Shown: piece after piece, positions 1 through 9,241 of the stretch
Layout of the letters: each line of letters starts with the position of its first letter
Position numbering within the stretch: position 1 is the first letter of the stretch
NCBI GenBank assembly: GCA_902596045.1
Contig: CACJSJ010000004.1
Span: forward strand, 1-64,000
Direction: 5' to 3'
Length of the DNA stretch: 64,000 nucleotides
Source of the DNA: an uncultured Pelagibacteraceae bacterium
GTDB lineage: Bacteria; Pseudomonadota; Alphaproteobacteria; Pelagibacterales; Pelagibacteraceae
Translations under genes and position numbers: made by a program
The notes under the pieces: model-generated
Told to the model about the DNA's origin: nothing
The model's input: the letters and a program-made list of their open reading frames with translations, nothing else
Database searches by the model: none

Positions 1-1195
1 TAAATTTATCTGATTGTATAACTTCATATAAATTTAAGTTTTCAGCAAAACATTTTTTTGCATAGCTTTGAACCATTTTGTAAGATTTTTCTCTGCTCAA
101 ACCTGATTTTGTAAGTTCTAGCATAAGTTCTTGAGAAAAAATTAATCCTTTTGTGATATTTAAATTTTCAAGCATTTTTTTTGGGTAAACAATCATATTA
201 TCCAAAATATTTGTTAATCTAATCAAAGCAAAGTCTGTAGTGATATTAGCATCAGGTCCAATATTTCTTTCAACACTAGAATGAGAAATATCTCTCTCAT
301 GCCATAAAGCTATATTTTCAAGAGCAGGTACCACAGCACTTCGAACCATTCTTGCAAGACCTGTAAGATTTTCACTTAAAATTGGATTTTTTTTATGGGG
401 CATTGCAGAAGAGCCTTTTTGATTTTTAGAGAAATATTCTTGTAATTCATAAACCTCTGTTCTCTGTAAATGTCTTATTTCAATAGCAACTCTTTCAATT
501 GAGCCAGCAATAATTCCTAAGACAGAAAAATAGAAAGCATGACGGTCTCTTGGAATTATTTGTGTTGAGATAGGCTCAACTTTTAAACCAAGTTTTTTTG
601 CAACATGTTTTTCAACATTCGGATTAATATTTGCGAATGTGCCGACAGCCCCTGAAATAGCACAAGTAGAAACTTCATTAATTGCATCCACTAATCTTTT
701 TTTATTTCTTTTAAACTCCTCATAAAAAGAAGCTAATTTTAAACCAAAAGTGACAGGCTCAGCATGAATGCCATGGCTTCTACCCATACAAGGTGTAAAT
801 TTATATTTTCTTGCTTGTTTTTTTAGTACTTTTAAAATTTGATCTAAATCTTTAAGAATAATATTTCCTGATTGAACTAGCTGAATATTAAAACTTGTAT
901 CTACTACGTCTGATGAGGTCATACCTTGATGAAGGTATCTAGCTTTTATCCCTGCCTTTTCAGTAACTGAAGTCAAGAAAGCTATAACATCATGTTTAAC
1001 TTGGCTTTCAATTTGATTAATTCTTTTTACATTTATTCTTGCTTTTTTTCTAACTATTGATGAAACACCTCTTGGTATTTGACCAAGTTTTTCCATTGCT
1101 TGTGCAGCTGCTATTTCTACATCTAACCAAATTTTATATTTATTTTCTTCTGACCAAATATCAGTAAGTTCTTTTCGAGAATATCTTTTTATCAT
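1..1195 (-). CDS. purB: adenylosuccinate lyase (C-terminus truncated by window edge)
   Basis: Not in ORF track because it runs off the window; reverse complement reads MIKRYSRKELTDIWSEENKYKIW..., typical PurB N-terminus. Confidence 0.88.
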   Translation of the reverse strand, partial: MIKRYSRKELTDIWSEENKYKIWLDVEIAAAQAMEKLGQIPRGVSSIVRKKARINVKRINQIESQVKHDVIAFLTSVTEKAGIKARYLHQGMTSSDVVDTSFNIQLVQSGNIILKDLDQILKVLKKQARKYKFTPCMGRSHGIHAEPVTFGLKLASFYEEFKRNKKRLVDAINEVSTCAISGAVGTFANINPNVEKHVAKKLGLKVEPISTQIIPRDRHAFYFSVLGIIAGSIERVAIEIRHLQRTEVYELQEYFSKNQKGSSAMPHKKNPILSENLTGLARMVRSAVVPALENIALWHERDISHSSVERNIGPDANITTDFALIRLTNILDNMIVYPKKMLENLNITKGLIFSQELMLELTKSGLSREKSYKMVQSYAKKCFAENLNLYEVIQSDKF

Positions 1196-1198
1196 TAA

Positions 1199-1969
1199 TT
1201 ATAAATAAGGGGGCTTTGAATAACCTTTAGCAGATTCTGTAAAGATTTCATAACCATTTTCAGTTATTCCTAATGTATGTTCAAATTGTGCTGATAAAGA
1301 TTTATCTTTTGTAACAGCAGTCCAACCATCATTAAGCAGTTTTGTATGATAATCACCTGAATTAATCATAGGCTCAATGGTAAATGTCATTCCAGGCTTT
1401 AAATCTATTCCTGAATTTTTATTACCATAATGTAAAATATTTGGGGGTTCATGAAATATTGTACTTATTCCATGTCCACAAAAATCTCTTACAACTGAAA
1501 ACCCTTTATCCTCAACATAAGATTGAATTTCATATCCAATATCTCCAAGTTTTATTCCAGGTTTTAAAATTTTAATTGCTTTCATCATGGACTGATAGGT
1601 GACATCTATTAAATTATTTAATTTAACTGGAGTTTTTCCAATACAAAACATTCTGCTAGTATCTCCATAATGTTCATCTATTATTGCGGTAACATCAACA
1701 TTTACAGCATCTCCTTCACGTAAAATTCTATCGGAAGGAATACCATGACACACAACATGGTTTATAGATGTACATAAAGATTTTGAATATCCTCTATAAT
1801 AAAGTGGGGCAGAGTACCCACCATTATCCCTTATAAACTCATAACCTAATTTATCTATATGATCTGTAGAAATACCTTCTTTAATGTTATCTGTTAACAT
1901 ATCTAAAGTTTGTGCAGCCAACTTTCCAGCTACTCTCATTTTTTCAAATTTCTCTTTATAATCAATCAT
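1199..1969 (-). CDS. map: type I methionyl aminopeptidase
   Basis: HVVCHGIP, NVDVTAIIDEHYGDTSRMF, CGHGISTIFHEPPNI, TIEPM motifs. Confidence 0.95.
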   Translation of the reverse strand: MIDYKEKFEKMRVAGKLAAQTLDMLTDNIKEGISTDHIDKLGYEFIRDNGGYSAPLYYRGYSKSLCTSINHVVCHGIPSDRILREGDAVNVDVTAIIDEHYGDTSRMFCIGKTPVKLNNLIDVTYQSMMKAIKILKPGIKLGDIGYEIQSYVEDKGFSVVRDFCGHGISTIFHEPPNILHYGNKNSGIDLKPGMTFTIEPMINSGDYHTKLLNDGWTAVTKDKSLSAQFEHTLGITENGYEIFTESAKGYSKPPYL

Positions 1970-2666
1970 TTATAATTTTAAGTTTTTTATCTATAAAAAT
2001 TTTCTTTGCACTTATATTACATCTATAAGCTAAAAAATTAACACCTGCTTTTTTTGCTAGTATATAATTCTTATAATATTCAGTATCAATATCTTTAGCA
2101 ATTTTAAATTTTTCCATATTTTGAATTTGAACAAGGAATAATAAGTAAGACTTGTAACCTTTCTTTATGGCATCAATAAGGGTAAGTAAGTGTTTAGAAC
2201 CTCTCGAAGTTACAGCATCAGGAAATTCAGCAGTATTTTTGTCTCTAAAAAGAGTAACATTTTTAACTTCTACAAAACTTTTTTTATTATTCTTTTCAAT
2301 GAGAAAATCAAATCTAGTTTCTTTATTAAAAAAAACTTCTGGCTTAATCGTGTCATTATTTTTGAGTTCTTTAATAAGATTTCCCTTTAAAGCGTGTTGA
2401 ACTATTTTATTAGCCATATGAGTGTTAACTCCAACAAGATTTTTTCTAGTTTTTATAATCTCGAGTCCATATTTAAGTTTTCTTTTAGGGTCATTATTTG
2501 GAAGTAAATAAACTTCGTTTCCTTCATTTAGCAATCCTTTCATTGATCCAGTGTTAGGACAATGAGCCGTAACAATTTGTTTATCCAGCTTAATGTCTGC
2601 AAAAAATCTTTTATATCTTTTGATTAGTTTGCCTTTTATTAAAGACTTGGTAAATTCCATATTCAA
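1962..2666 (-). CDS. sfsA: DNA/RNA nuclease SfsA (sugar fermentation stimulation protein)
   Basis: HCPNTGSMKGLL, FVEVKNVTL, FPDAVTSRGSKHL motifs; likely true start is the ATG at 2660. Confidence 0.9.
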   Translation of the reverse strand: MNMEFTKSLIKGKLIKRYKRFFADIKLDKQIVTAHCPNTGSMKGLLNEGNEVYLLPNNDPKRKLKYGLEIIKTRKNLVGVNTHMANKIVQHALKGNLIKELKNNDTIKPEVFFNKETRFDFLIEKNNKKSFVEVKNVTLFRDKNTAEFPDAVTSRGSKHLLTLIDAIKKGYKSYLLFLVQIQNMEKFKIAKDIDTEYYKNYILAKKAGVNFLAYRCNISAKKIFIDKKLKIIND

Positions 2667-2680
2667 ATTATATATACAAA

Positions 2681-3430
2681 ATGGTCAAAAACACAAAAGT
2701 AAATGCTGCAATACTAATTATTGGAAATGAAATTCTTTCAGGAAGAACACAAGATACAAATACCAGTACTTTAGCTACTTGGTTAAATTCTATCGGGGTT
2801 ATAGTAAATGAAGTAAGGGTTATACCAGATATTGAAAAGACAATTGTTGAGACACTCAATGTTTTAAGAAAAGAAAATGATTATGTTTTCACTACTGGAG
2901 GTATTGGACCTACCCATGATGATATAACAGCACAATCAGTTTCAAAAGCATTTGGAATAAAATATGAAATTCATAAAGAAGCTTTCAAGATTTTAGAGGC
3001 ATATTATAAACCGGGTGAATTTAATGAAGGACGTCAAAAAATGGTGTGGATGCCAGAAAATGCAAAACTAATTTTAAATCCAACAAGTGGTGCTCCAGGA
3101 TTTAGTGTTGAAAATGTATTTTGTCTTCCAGGTGTTCCATCGATTTTAAAATCAATGTTGGGTGGTTTAAAAAATAGAATAGTGGGAGGGCAGCCAATTT
3201 TAAGTCACACTATCAGTTTAAGGACAGTTGAAAGTGAAATAGCAAACTCACTGACTAAAGTACAAGATCAAAATAAAGATGTAGAAATAGGAAGTTATCC
3301 ATTTTTCCACGCTGGTAAACTTGGAGTATCAATTGTTCTTAGGTCAGAAAATCAAAGTAAAATTGATAATTGCAATTCACAAATACTAAAGTTTATCAAA
3401 GAAAAAAAAATAGAAGTAGTAGATCGTTAA
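2681..3430 (+). CDS. molybdopterin-binding domain protein (CinA/MoaB-like)
   Basis: AAILIIGNEILSGRTQDTNTSTLA, TTGGIGPTHDDIT motifs. Confidence 0.88.
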   Translation: MVKNTKVNAAILIIGNEILSGRTQDTNTSTLATWLNSIGVIVNEVRVIPDIEKTIVETLNVLRKENDYVFTTGGIGPTHDDITAQSVSKAFGIKYEIHKEAFKILEAYYKPGEFNEGRQKMVWMPENAKLILNPTSGAPGFSVENVFCLPGVPSILKSMLGGLKNRIVGGQPILSHTISLRTVESEIANSLTKVQDQNKDVEIGSYPFFHAGKLGVSIVLRSENQSKIDNCNSQILKFIKEKKIEVVDR

Positions 3431-3859
3431 ATGCTATATTTTGCCTATGGTAGTAATCTTAATCATTTTCAAATGAAAAGAAGATGTAAAGATAGTTTTT
3501 TTTTAAAAAAAATGAATTTAAAAGGTTTTAGATTAACATTTAGGAGCAAATATAGAGCAGCAGATATAGAACCAAAAAGAAATTCAATAGTTCCTGGTGG
3601 GTTATTTGAAATTTCAAAAAGTGATGAAAAAAAACTTGATGTTTATGAAGATTATCCAGTTTTATATAAAAAATATTATTTTTTATATTATGGGAAAAAA
3701 GTTATGACTTATACCATGGTAAAAAAATCTACTTTTAAATATCCAACAGAAAAATATTTAAATGTGGTAAAACGTGGATATAAAGATTGCAATCTAGAAA
3801 AAAAATATCTAAAAAAAGCTTTAATCCCTCTCTATGATAAAAAATTTACAATGTCTTAG
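3431..3859 (+). CDS. gamma-glutamylcyclotransferase (AIG2-like) family protein
   Basis: MLYFAYGSNLNHFQMKRRC N-terminus, GGLFEI, YEDYPVLY. Confidence 0.8.
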   Translation: MLYFAYGSNLNHFQMKRRCKDSFFLKKMNLKGFRLTFRSKYRAADIEPKRNSIVPGGLFEISKSDEKKLDVYEDYPVLYKKYYFLYYGKKVMTYTMVKKSTFKYPTEKYLNVVKRGYKDCNLEKKYLKKALIPLYDKKFTMS

Positions 3860-4814
3860 AGCATTTGCTGCAATTAATGTTGTATATTTTCATACTTTAT
3901 TAGCAAGCGAAAGCTATGGTAAATCAGTAAGTATATTTTCAATAATTGGAACCTGGGGTCAAAACGGAGTAGATATTTTTTTTGTATTATCTGGATTTGT
4001 AATGATTCATACTCAAATACAAAACCCAAAAAAAATTCATGAATTTTATTTTTCTAGATTAAATAGAATAGTCCCTATATATTGGTTAATAACGTTATTT
4101 ATAGTATTAATTTATTTTTTATTACCCGATATATTTAGAAATTTAACTTTAGATATTAAAAAAATTATCTCATCATTATTTTTTACCTCACAAATAGTAA
4201 CAGGTGAATTTCCTATAATAATTGTTGGATGGACCCTCGAATGGGAAATGTTATTTTATTTTATATTTGGTTTAAGTCTTTTTTTAAAAGATATAAGGAA
4301 AATAATTGTCTTAATTTTTTTGTTTATGCTTTTAATTTTTACTTTTTCTAAAACACTTTTAATTTTTGAATTTTTTCTTGGAGTATTAATTGGATATACT
4401 TTTAATAAAGTAAAGTTTAGCGAGATAAATGGACTAATAATCCTAATTATCGGCATAATTTTATTGTTACTATCTATTAAATCAGGTTTTGATCCTCAAA
4501 AATACTTACTAGTTGCTGGTTTTAAGTTAGATCGTTTCTTTATTTGGGGTATTCCATCTGCATTTATAGTATTGGGTGCTGTTTATTATAGACAAATAAG
4601 TAATTCATTTTTAGTTTATCTAGGTAATGCATCATACAGTATTTATTTAGTACAGGTTCTGACTGTTCCTTTTTTTTATAAATTTATTACTTATTTTAAT
4701 ATAGATATGAATAGTAATTTATTAACAATACTTTGTTTATTTTTAAGTGTATCATTTGGATGTTTTTTTTATTCTTTAATTGAAAAAAACCTTAAAATCA
4801 AAAATAAAAGATAA
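3834..4814 (+). CDS. acyltransferase 3 family membrane protein
   Basis: LRAFAAINVVYFH, GVDIFFVLSGFVM, FYFSRLNRIVPIYWL motifs; multiple hydrophobic segments. Confidence 0.88.
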   Translation: MIKNLQCLRAFAAINVVYFHTLLASESYGKSVSIFSIIGTWGQNGVDIFFVLSGFVMIHTQIQNPKKIHEFYFSRLNRIVPIYWLITLFIVLIYFLLPDIFRNLTLDIKKIISSLFFTSQIVTGEFPIIIVGWTLEWEMLFYFIFGLSLFLKDIRKIIVLIFLFMLLIFTFSKTLLIFEFFLGVLIGYTFNKVKFSEINGLIILIIGIILLLLSIKSGFDPQKYLLVAGFKLDRFFIWGIPSAFIVLGAVYYRQISNSFLVYLGNASYSIYLVQVLTVPFFYKFITYFNIDMNSNLLTILCLFLSVSFGCFFYSLIEKNLKIKNKR

Positions 4815-4831
4815 AACAAAAAATTTATTAT

Positions 4832-5557
4832 ATGAAAAAAAAAAACATATTAATATTCATACCCGCCTACAACGTGGAAAAAAAAATTTATTCTGTTGTT
4901 TCAAGAATACCTAGTGATATTTTTGAAAAAAATACAATTCATTTATTAATAATTAATGATTTTTCATCAGATAAAACCAATTTAGAAATTGAACGTATAA
5001 AAAATGATTATAATTACAAAATAAATGTATTTAACTCTGACAAAAACTTAGGTTATGGAGGTGTTCAAAAATATGCATTTAATTATGCTATAAGTAACTC
5101 TTACGATTACATAATTATGCTTCATGGTGATGGACAATATTTGCCAGAAAAACTTCCAGATTTTATTAAAGAATTTAATGATGATAATTTAGATGGAGTT
5201 TTTGGTTCAAGAATGAAATCTTACTCTGGAGCACTGAAGGGTGGTATGCCCCTATATAAATTTCTAGGAAATATTGGATTAACTTTCATCCAAAATTTAA
5301 TTTTAGGGTCAAAAATGAGTGAATTTCATTCAGGATACAGATCATATAAAGTTGACAGTTTAAAGTTAATAGAATTCGACAAGATGGCTGATTATTATCA
5401 TTTTGATACGGAAATTATTATCGAATTCCTTAAAAAAAAACTTAATATTTTGGAGATACACATACCTACTTTTTATGGAGATGAAGTTTCTCATTTAAAG
5501 TCTGTTCCTTATGGATTAAAAGTATTATTGAGTACAATAAAGTCAAAATTCAAATAA
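4832..5557 (+). CDS. glycosyltransferase family 2 (dolichyl-phosphate mannosyltransferase-like)
   Basis: IFIPAYNVEKKI, DKNLGYGGVQKYAF, LHGDGQYLPEKLP. Confidence 0.88.
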   Translation: MKKKNILIFIPAYNVEKKIYSVVSRIPSDIFEKNTIHLLIINDFSSDKTNLEIERIKNDYNYKINVFNSDKNLGYGGVQKYAFNYAISNSYDYIIMLHGDGQYLPEKLPDFIKEFNDDNLDGVFGSRMKSYSGALKGGMPLYKFLGNIGLTFIQNLILGSKMSEFHSGYRSYKVDSLKLIEFDKMADYYHFDTEIIIEFLKKKLNILEIHIPTFYGDEVSHLKSVPYGLKVLLSTIKSKFK

Positions 5558-5563
5558 AATTTA

Positions 5564-6568
5564 ATGAAAATATTTATAACAGGTATAGCGGGATTTTTAG
5601 GGGCAAATTTAGCTGAATATTACATCAAAAAAAATTTTAAAGTTTCAGGATGTGATAATTTGATTGGCGGCACATTAGATAATATTGACAGAAATAAAGT
5701 TAACTTTTTTAAAGCTGATTGTGAAAATCTTAATGAAATGACAAAAATAATACGTGATGTAGATGTAGTTGTTCATACCGCCGCCTATCCACATGAAGGT
5801 CTTTCATCATTTTCTCCATACCTAATATGCAAAAGTAACTACATAGGATCTATATCTGTTTTTACAGCAGCGATTCAAAATAAAGTTAAAAGAATTGTTT
5901 ATTGTTCTTCAATGGCTAGATATGGTGATGTTAATCCTCCCTTCTTTGAAGAACAAAAAGTTAATCCGGTAGATCCTTATGGGGTTTCAAAATTAGCAGC
6001 AGAAAATACATTAAAAATTTTAGCAAACACTCATAATATAGAATATAATATTGCAGTTCCTCATAACATAATAGGTCCCAAGCAAAAGTATGATGATCCA
6101 TTTAGAAATGTAGTATCAATAATGACCAATCTAATATTACAAAAAAGAAAACCAATTATTTATGGTGATGGAGAGCAAACAAGAAATTTCTCTGATATTG
6201 ATGATTGTCTTTATTGCTTAGATAAATTGATTACTAGCAAAGAAATATTATCAGAAACATTTAACATAGGTCCTGATGAGGAAAGTATAAGCATTAATGA
6301 GTTGTACAAAATGCTTTGTAATAAATTACAATTTAACGAACCAGCACAATATGTTGAGGATAGACCAAATGAAGTTAAACATGCAGTATGTTCATCAGAT
6401 AAAGCTAGAAAATATTTGAACTATAAGACTTCTGTTAATTTAAGCGATGCTGTCGATAAGGTTATAAACTATATTAAGATTAAAGGTCCTAAAAAATTTG
6501 AATACAATTATAATTTGGAAATAGATAACAAATTAACACCTAAGACTTGGAAAAATAAAGAATTTTAA
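5564..6568 (+). CDS. NAD-dependent epimerase/dehydratase (SDR, UDP-glucose 4-epimerase-like)
   Basis: FITGIAGFLGANLAEYY, VVHTAAYPHEG, YGVSKLAAEN, GDGEQTRNFSDIDD. Confidence 0.9.
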   Translation: MKIFITGIAGFLGANLAEYYIKKNFKVSGCDNLIGGTLDNIDRNKVNFFKADCENLNEMTKIIRDVDVVVHTAAYPHEGLSSFSPYLICKSNYIGSISVFTAAIQNKVKRIVYCSSMARYGDVNPPFFEEQKVNPVDPYGVSKLAAENTLKILANTHNIEYNIAVPHNIIGPKQKYDDPFRNVVSIMTNLILQKRKPIIYGDGEQTRNFSDIDDCLYCLDKLITSKEILSETFNIGPDEESISINELYKMLCNKLQFNEPAQYVEDRPNEVKHAVCSSDKARKYLNYKTSVNLSDAVDKVINYIKIKGPKKFEYNYNLEIDNKLTPKTWKNKEF

Positions 6569-6569
6569 G

Positions 6570-6596
6570 AATTTTATTTATTACTCTTGTTCAATT
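6570..6596 (+). repeat. 27-bp repeat matching 11766-11792 (1 mismatch), left fragment of duplicated tRNA-Leu upstream region
   Basis: aattttatttattactcttgttcaatt vs aattttacttattactcttgttcaatt. Confidence 0.8.
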
Positions 6597-6644
6597 TCAA
6601 ATAAATGAATTATATTATATGAATTTAACATCTAGAGAATTACT

Positions 6645-7355
6645 CTATTTTTTTGCAAAGCATTTAGTTAGTCCGCAAATGGATATTAAATGATAGTTTT
6701 TTTTAGAAAAATAATCTTCCAATTCATTTAAAGGGAAATATCCGCTATTATCCTCAATAAGTATTATTTCAGGATCAATAATTTCTAAATTAGATGATTT
6801 AATAACCTCAAAGTCTTTACCTTCTATATCAATATTTAAAACATTAACTTTTCCAACTTTATTAAAAATATCATTAATATGAAAATTTTTTACATTAATT
6901 ATTTCATATTTACTTTTTCCTTTTGACTCAAAATATTCTGCGTGCTTTAAAGAAGTGGTGTCTATTAAGGAAAATGGAGATTTTCTTTTAAATTTATAAA
7001 CTTTTATAAATTCTTCATGTGAATTACTTACAGCCCCACAAATTGTTTTAACTCTATTTCCTCTAGAAAATCTAAACCATCTTAATCTTTTTTCATCTAG
7101 GTCGACACAATATCCACTAAAACCTTTCTGGTGTAATAAGTGTGTATTTGAAACCCATCTTGGATGAAAGGCACCTATATCTAAATATTTGCCTTTTTTT
7201 ATTTTTTTATAATCTAAATATTTTAGCAAAATTAAATCTTCACCAGATTGAGAGTACGAAATTTTGAAATGTCTAAATCCACCTAAATAAGAAATAAACT
7301 CAGATAATCTTTTTGGAAAAATAAAGTAAAATATATTTATTAAAAATTTAAACAT
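6645..7355 (-). CDS. FkbM family methyltransferase
   Basis: SQSGEDLILLKYL, KYLDIGAFHPRWVSNTHLLHQKGFSGYCVDLD, VNVLNIDIEGKDFEVI motifs. Confidence 0.88.
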   Translation of the reverse strand: MFKFLINIFYFIFPKRLSEFISYLGGFRHFKISYSQSGEDLILLKYLDYKKIKKGKYLDIGAFHPRWVSNTHLLHQKGFSGYCVDLDEKRLRWFRFSRGNRVKTICGAVSNSHEEFIKVYKFKRKSPFSLIDTTSLKHAEYFESKGKSKYEIINVKNFHINDIFNKVGKVNVLNIDIEGKDFEVIKSSNLEIIDPEIILIEDNSGYFPLNELEDYFSKKNYHLISICGLTKCFAKK

Positions 7356-7434
7356 TTTTATTAAGTTTGAGTTTGTAATTTATAGTTTAATATTAAGCTT
7401 ATAAATCTATATCAATTATACAAAGTAATGAAAA

Positions 7435-7517
7435 TCAATTATAAATATTAGCATAAAAACTCATGAAATTCATTAGTGCCCTTTTGGTGAAATTGATAGA
7501 CACAAAGGACTTAAAAT
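7435..7517 (+). repeat. 83-bp imperfect direct repeat of 11787-11869 (5 mismatches), left copy
   Basis: tcaattataaatattagcataaa[a/t]actcatgaaattcatt[a]... through gcccttttggtgaaattgatagacacaaaggacttaaaat. Confidence 0.92.
7478..7517 (+). pseudogene. truncated tRNA-Leu(UAA): 5' 40 nt only, ends in anticodon loop
   Basis: 37/40 identical to the 5' half of the intact tRNA-Leu at 11830; acceptor strand mutated; no 3' half present. Confidence 0.9.
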
Positions 7518-7519
7518 AT

Positions 7520-9241
7520 TTATCTGTTACTTAACCAAATTGCTTCGAAGGGTTTCAATACTAAAAGGTTATTTTTTATTTCAATTTTAGATCCAATTAA
7601 ATTATTCCAATTATGGTAAATTCTATTTAGGTTTACTGTTTGAAATTTTGATGACAAATTTGTAATACAAATTATGGTTTGTTTTTTATTAACACTTGTT
7701 CTTTTGAAAGAAAAAATTTTGGAGCCTAAGTTTACATTGTGTCTAGAAGCATTTGGATGAAATGCTTTTTGTTTTCCTTTGACACTTAGTAAAGTTGAAA
7801 TTTTCTGATAAAATATACTTTGTTTAGAATTTTTATCCTCAAGTTTTTTTATTATATTTTTATAATTCCATTTATATCTATTCACATCTCTATTATTTCC
7901 AGTTATTATATATTTAGCTTCATCATTAGATTTTCCAAACAAAGAATTAAAATATACAGCAGGGATTCCTTCAAAAGAAATCATAATTGAATGAGCAGAA
8001 ATATATCGTTCTAAAAAAAATTTTCCTTTTGGATCATAATCTGACTTTTTAAGTGCATCGAAAACAGTTATATTTGCCTCATAGACTTTTTTGGATTTAT
8101 TTTTAACTTTTCTATATGAAAATTTTGATCCATTTTTTTTTAATCTTTTAAGAAAATTGTTTAATATTTTTTTATTAAATATTCCTTCAGTAGGCCTAAT
8201 ACCAATTCCATCATGAGATGATATAAAATTTAAATAACAATTTCCTTTTTTTGTAATTGGAAGTTTTTTACTCCATTGATTCAAATAAGAACTATTTTCA
8301 AATAGAAAAGCATGAATTAACAACGGCGGGAGAGAGAAATTATAAATCCAATGAGCCTCATCACTTTTACCAAAATAACTTAAATTTTCTTTTTCGGGTA
8401 AATTTGTTTCTGTAACAATTGTAGTTTCTACATTTAAATAACTGCAAATTATTCTTAAAAGTTTTATTATTTCATGTGTTTGTTTTAAATTTATGCATTT
8501 TGTACCACTCTCTTTCCAAAGATATGCAATTGCATCCAACCTAAAAACAGTTATGCCATTATTAATAAGATTAATAATAATTTTTATAAATCTTAGTAAT
8601 ATAGATGGATTTTTGAAATTTAGATCTAATTGATCTGCACTAAACGTTCTCCAAAGATATTCTTTTTTATTAAAAATATTTATTCTTTTTAATAATCTAT
8701 GATCTCTTGGTCTTATTACTTTTGAAGTATCAAATTTAGAGTCTACGCTTAAAAAATAATCTTTGCCTGGTTTTTTATTTTTTAAATAGTTTTTAAACCA
8801 TAAACCTCTTGCCGATGAATGATTTATTACCACATCTGCCATAATATCATTTGATTTTGAGATTTTTTTTATATCAGACCAATTACCAAGTTTGTTTTCA
8901 ATTTTATAATGATCTTTTACAGCAAACCCACTATCACTACTTGAGGGATAAAAAGGTAAAAAATGAATTGTATTAAAATATTTTTTTAATTTTTTTTTAA
9001 AAAAAATCTGAAATACTTTAATTGAGCTTTTTTTATTTAAATATACACTGTCTCCATAACAGATTATTAGAGAAGTTTTTTCTGTAATATTTTTTTTTTT
9101 CTTTAAATTTTTTTTATTAAAATTCTTGATTATCTTAATTATTTCATTCTTAAAAATATTAATATTTTCGCTTGATAAAGATACTTTATAAATATTATCT
9201 AGTTTTGATCTTATCTTTTTCTGATCTTTTTGAGTTAACAT
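7520..9241 (-). CDS. GH13 sucrose-phosphorylase-like protein; candidate glucosylglycerate phosphorylase
   Basis: FLPFYPSSSDSGFAVKDH, DVVINHSS, GITVFRLDAIAYLWK, TETN, FISSHDGIGIRP motifs (GH13_18-like); context with GpgS and a HAD phosphatase. Confidence 0.82.
   Translation of the reverse strand: MLTQKDQKKIRSKLDNIYKVSLSSENINIFKNEIIKIIKNFNKKNLKKKKNITEKTSLIICYGDSVYLNKKSSIKVFQIFFKKKLKKYFNTIHFLPFYPSSSDSGFAVKDHYKIENKLGNWSDIKKISKSNDIMADVVINHSSARGLWFKNYLKNKKPGKDYFLSVDSKFDTSKVIRPRDHRLLKRINIFNKKEYLWRTFSADQLDLNFKNPSILLRFIKIIINLINNGITVFRLDAIAYLWKESGTKCINLKQTHEIIKLLRIICSYLNVETTIVTETNLPEKENLSYFGKSDEAHWIYNFSLPPLLIHAFLFENSSYLNQWSKKLPITKKGNCYLNFISSHDGIGIRPTEGIFNKKILNNFLKRLKKNGSKFSYRKVKNKSKKVYEANITVFDALKKSDYDPKGKFFLERYISAHSIMISFEGIPAVYFNSLFGKSNDEAKYIITGNNRDVNRYKWNYKNIIKKLEDKNSKQSIFYQKISTLLSVKGKQKAFHPNASRHNVNLGSKIFSFKRTSVNKKQTIICITNLSSKFQTVNLNRIYHNWNNLIGSKIEIKNNLLVLKPFEAIWLSNR

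Noticed and set aside
1384-1575. Short ORF opposite map
   Set aside because: Antisense to a confident CDS, aromatic/Leu-rich low-complexity translation.
7478-7517. Second functional tRNA-Leu
   Set aside because: Only the 5' 40 nt are present, the acceptor strand is mutated and the sequence continues into the stop codon of the GH13 gene.
7520-9241. Generic alpha-amylase annotation
   Set aside because: The FLPFYPSSSDSGF and SHDGIG motifs match the sucrose-phosphorylase-like GH13_18 group rather than starch-degrading amylases.
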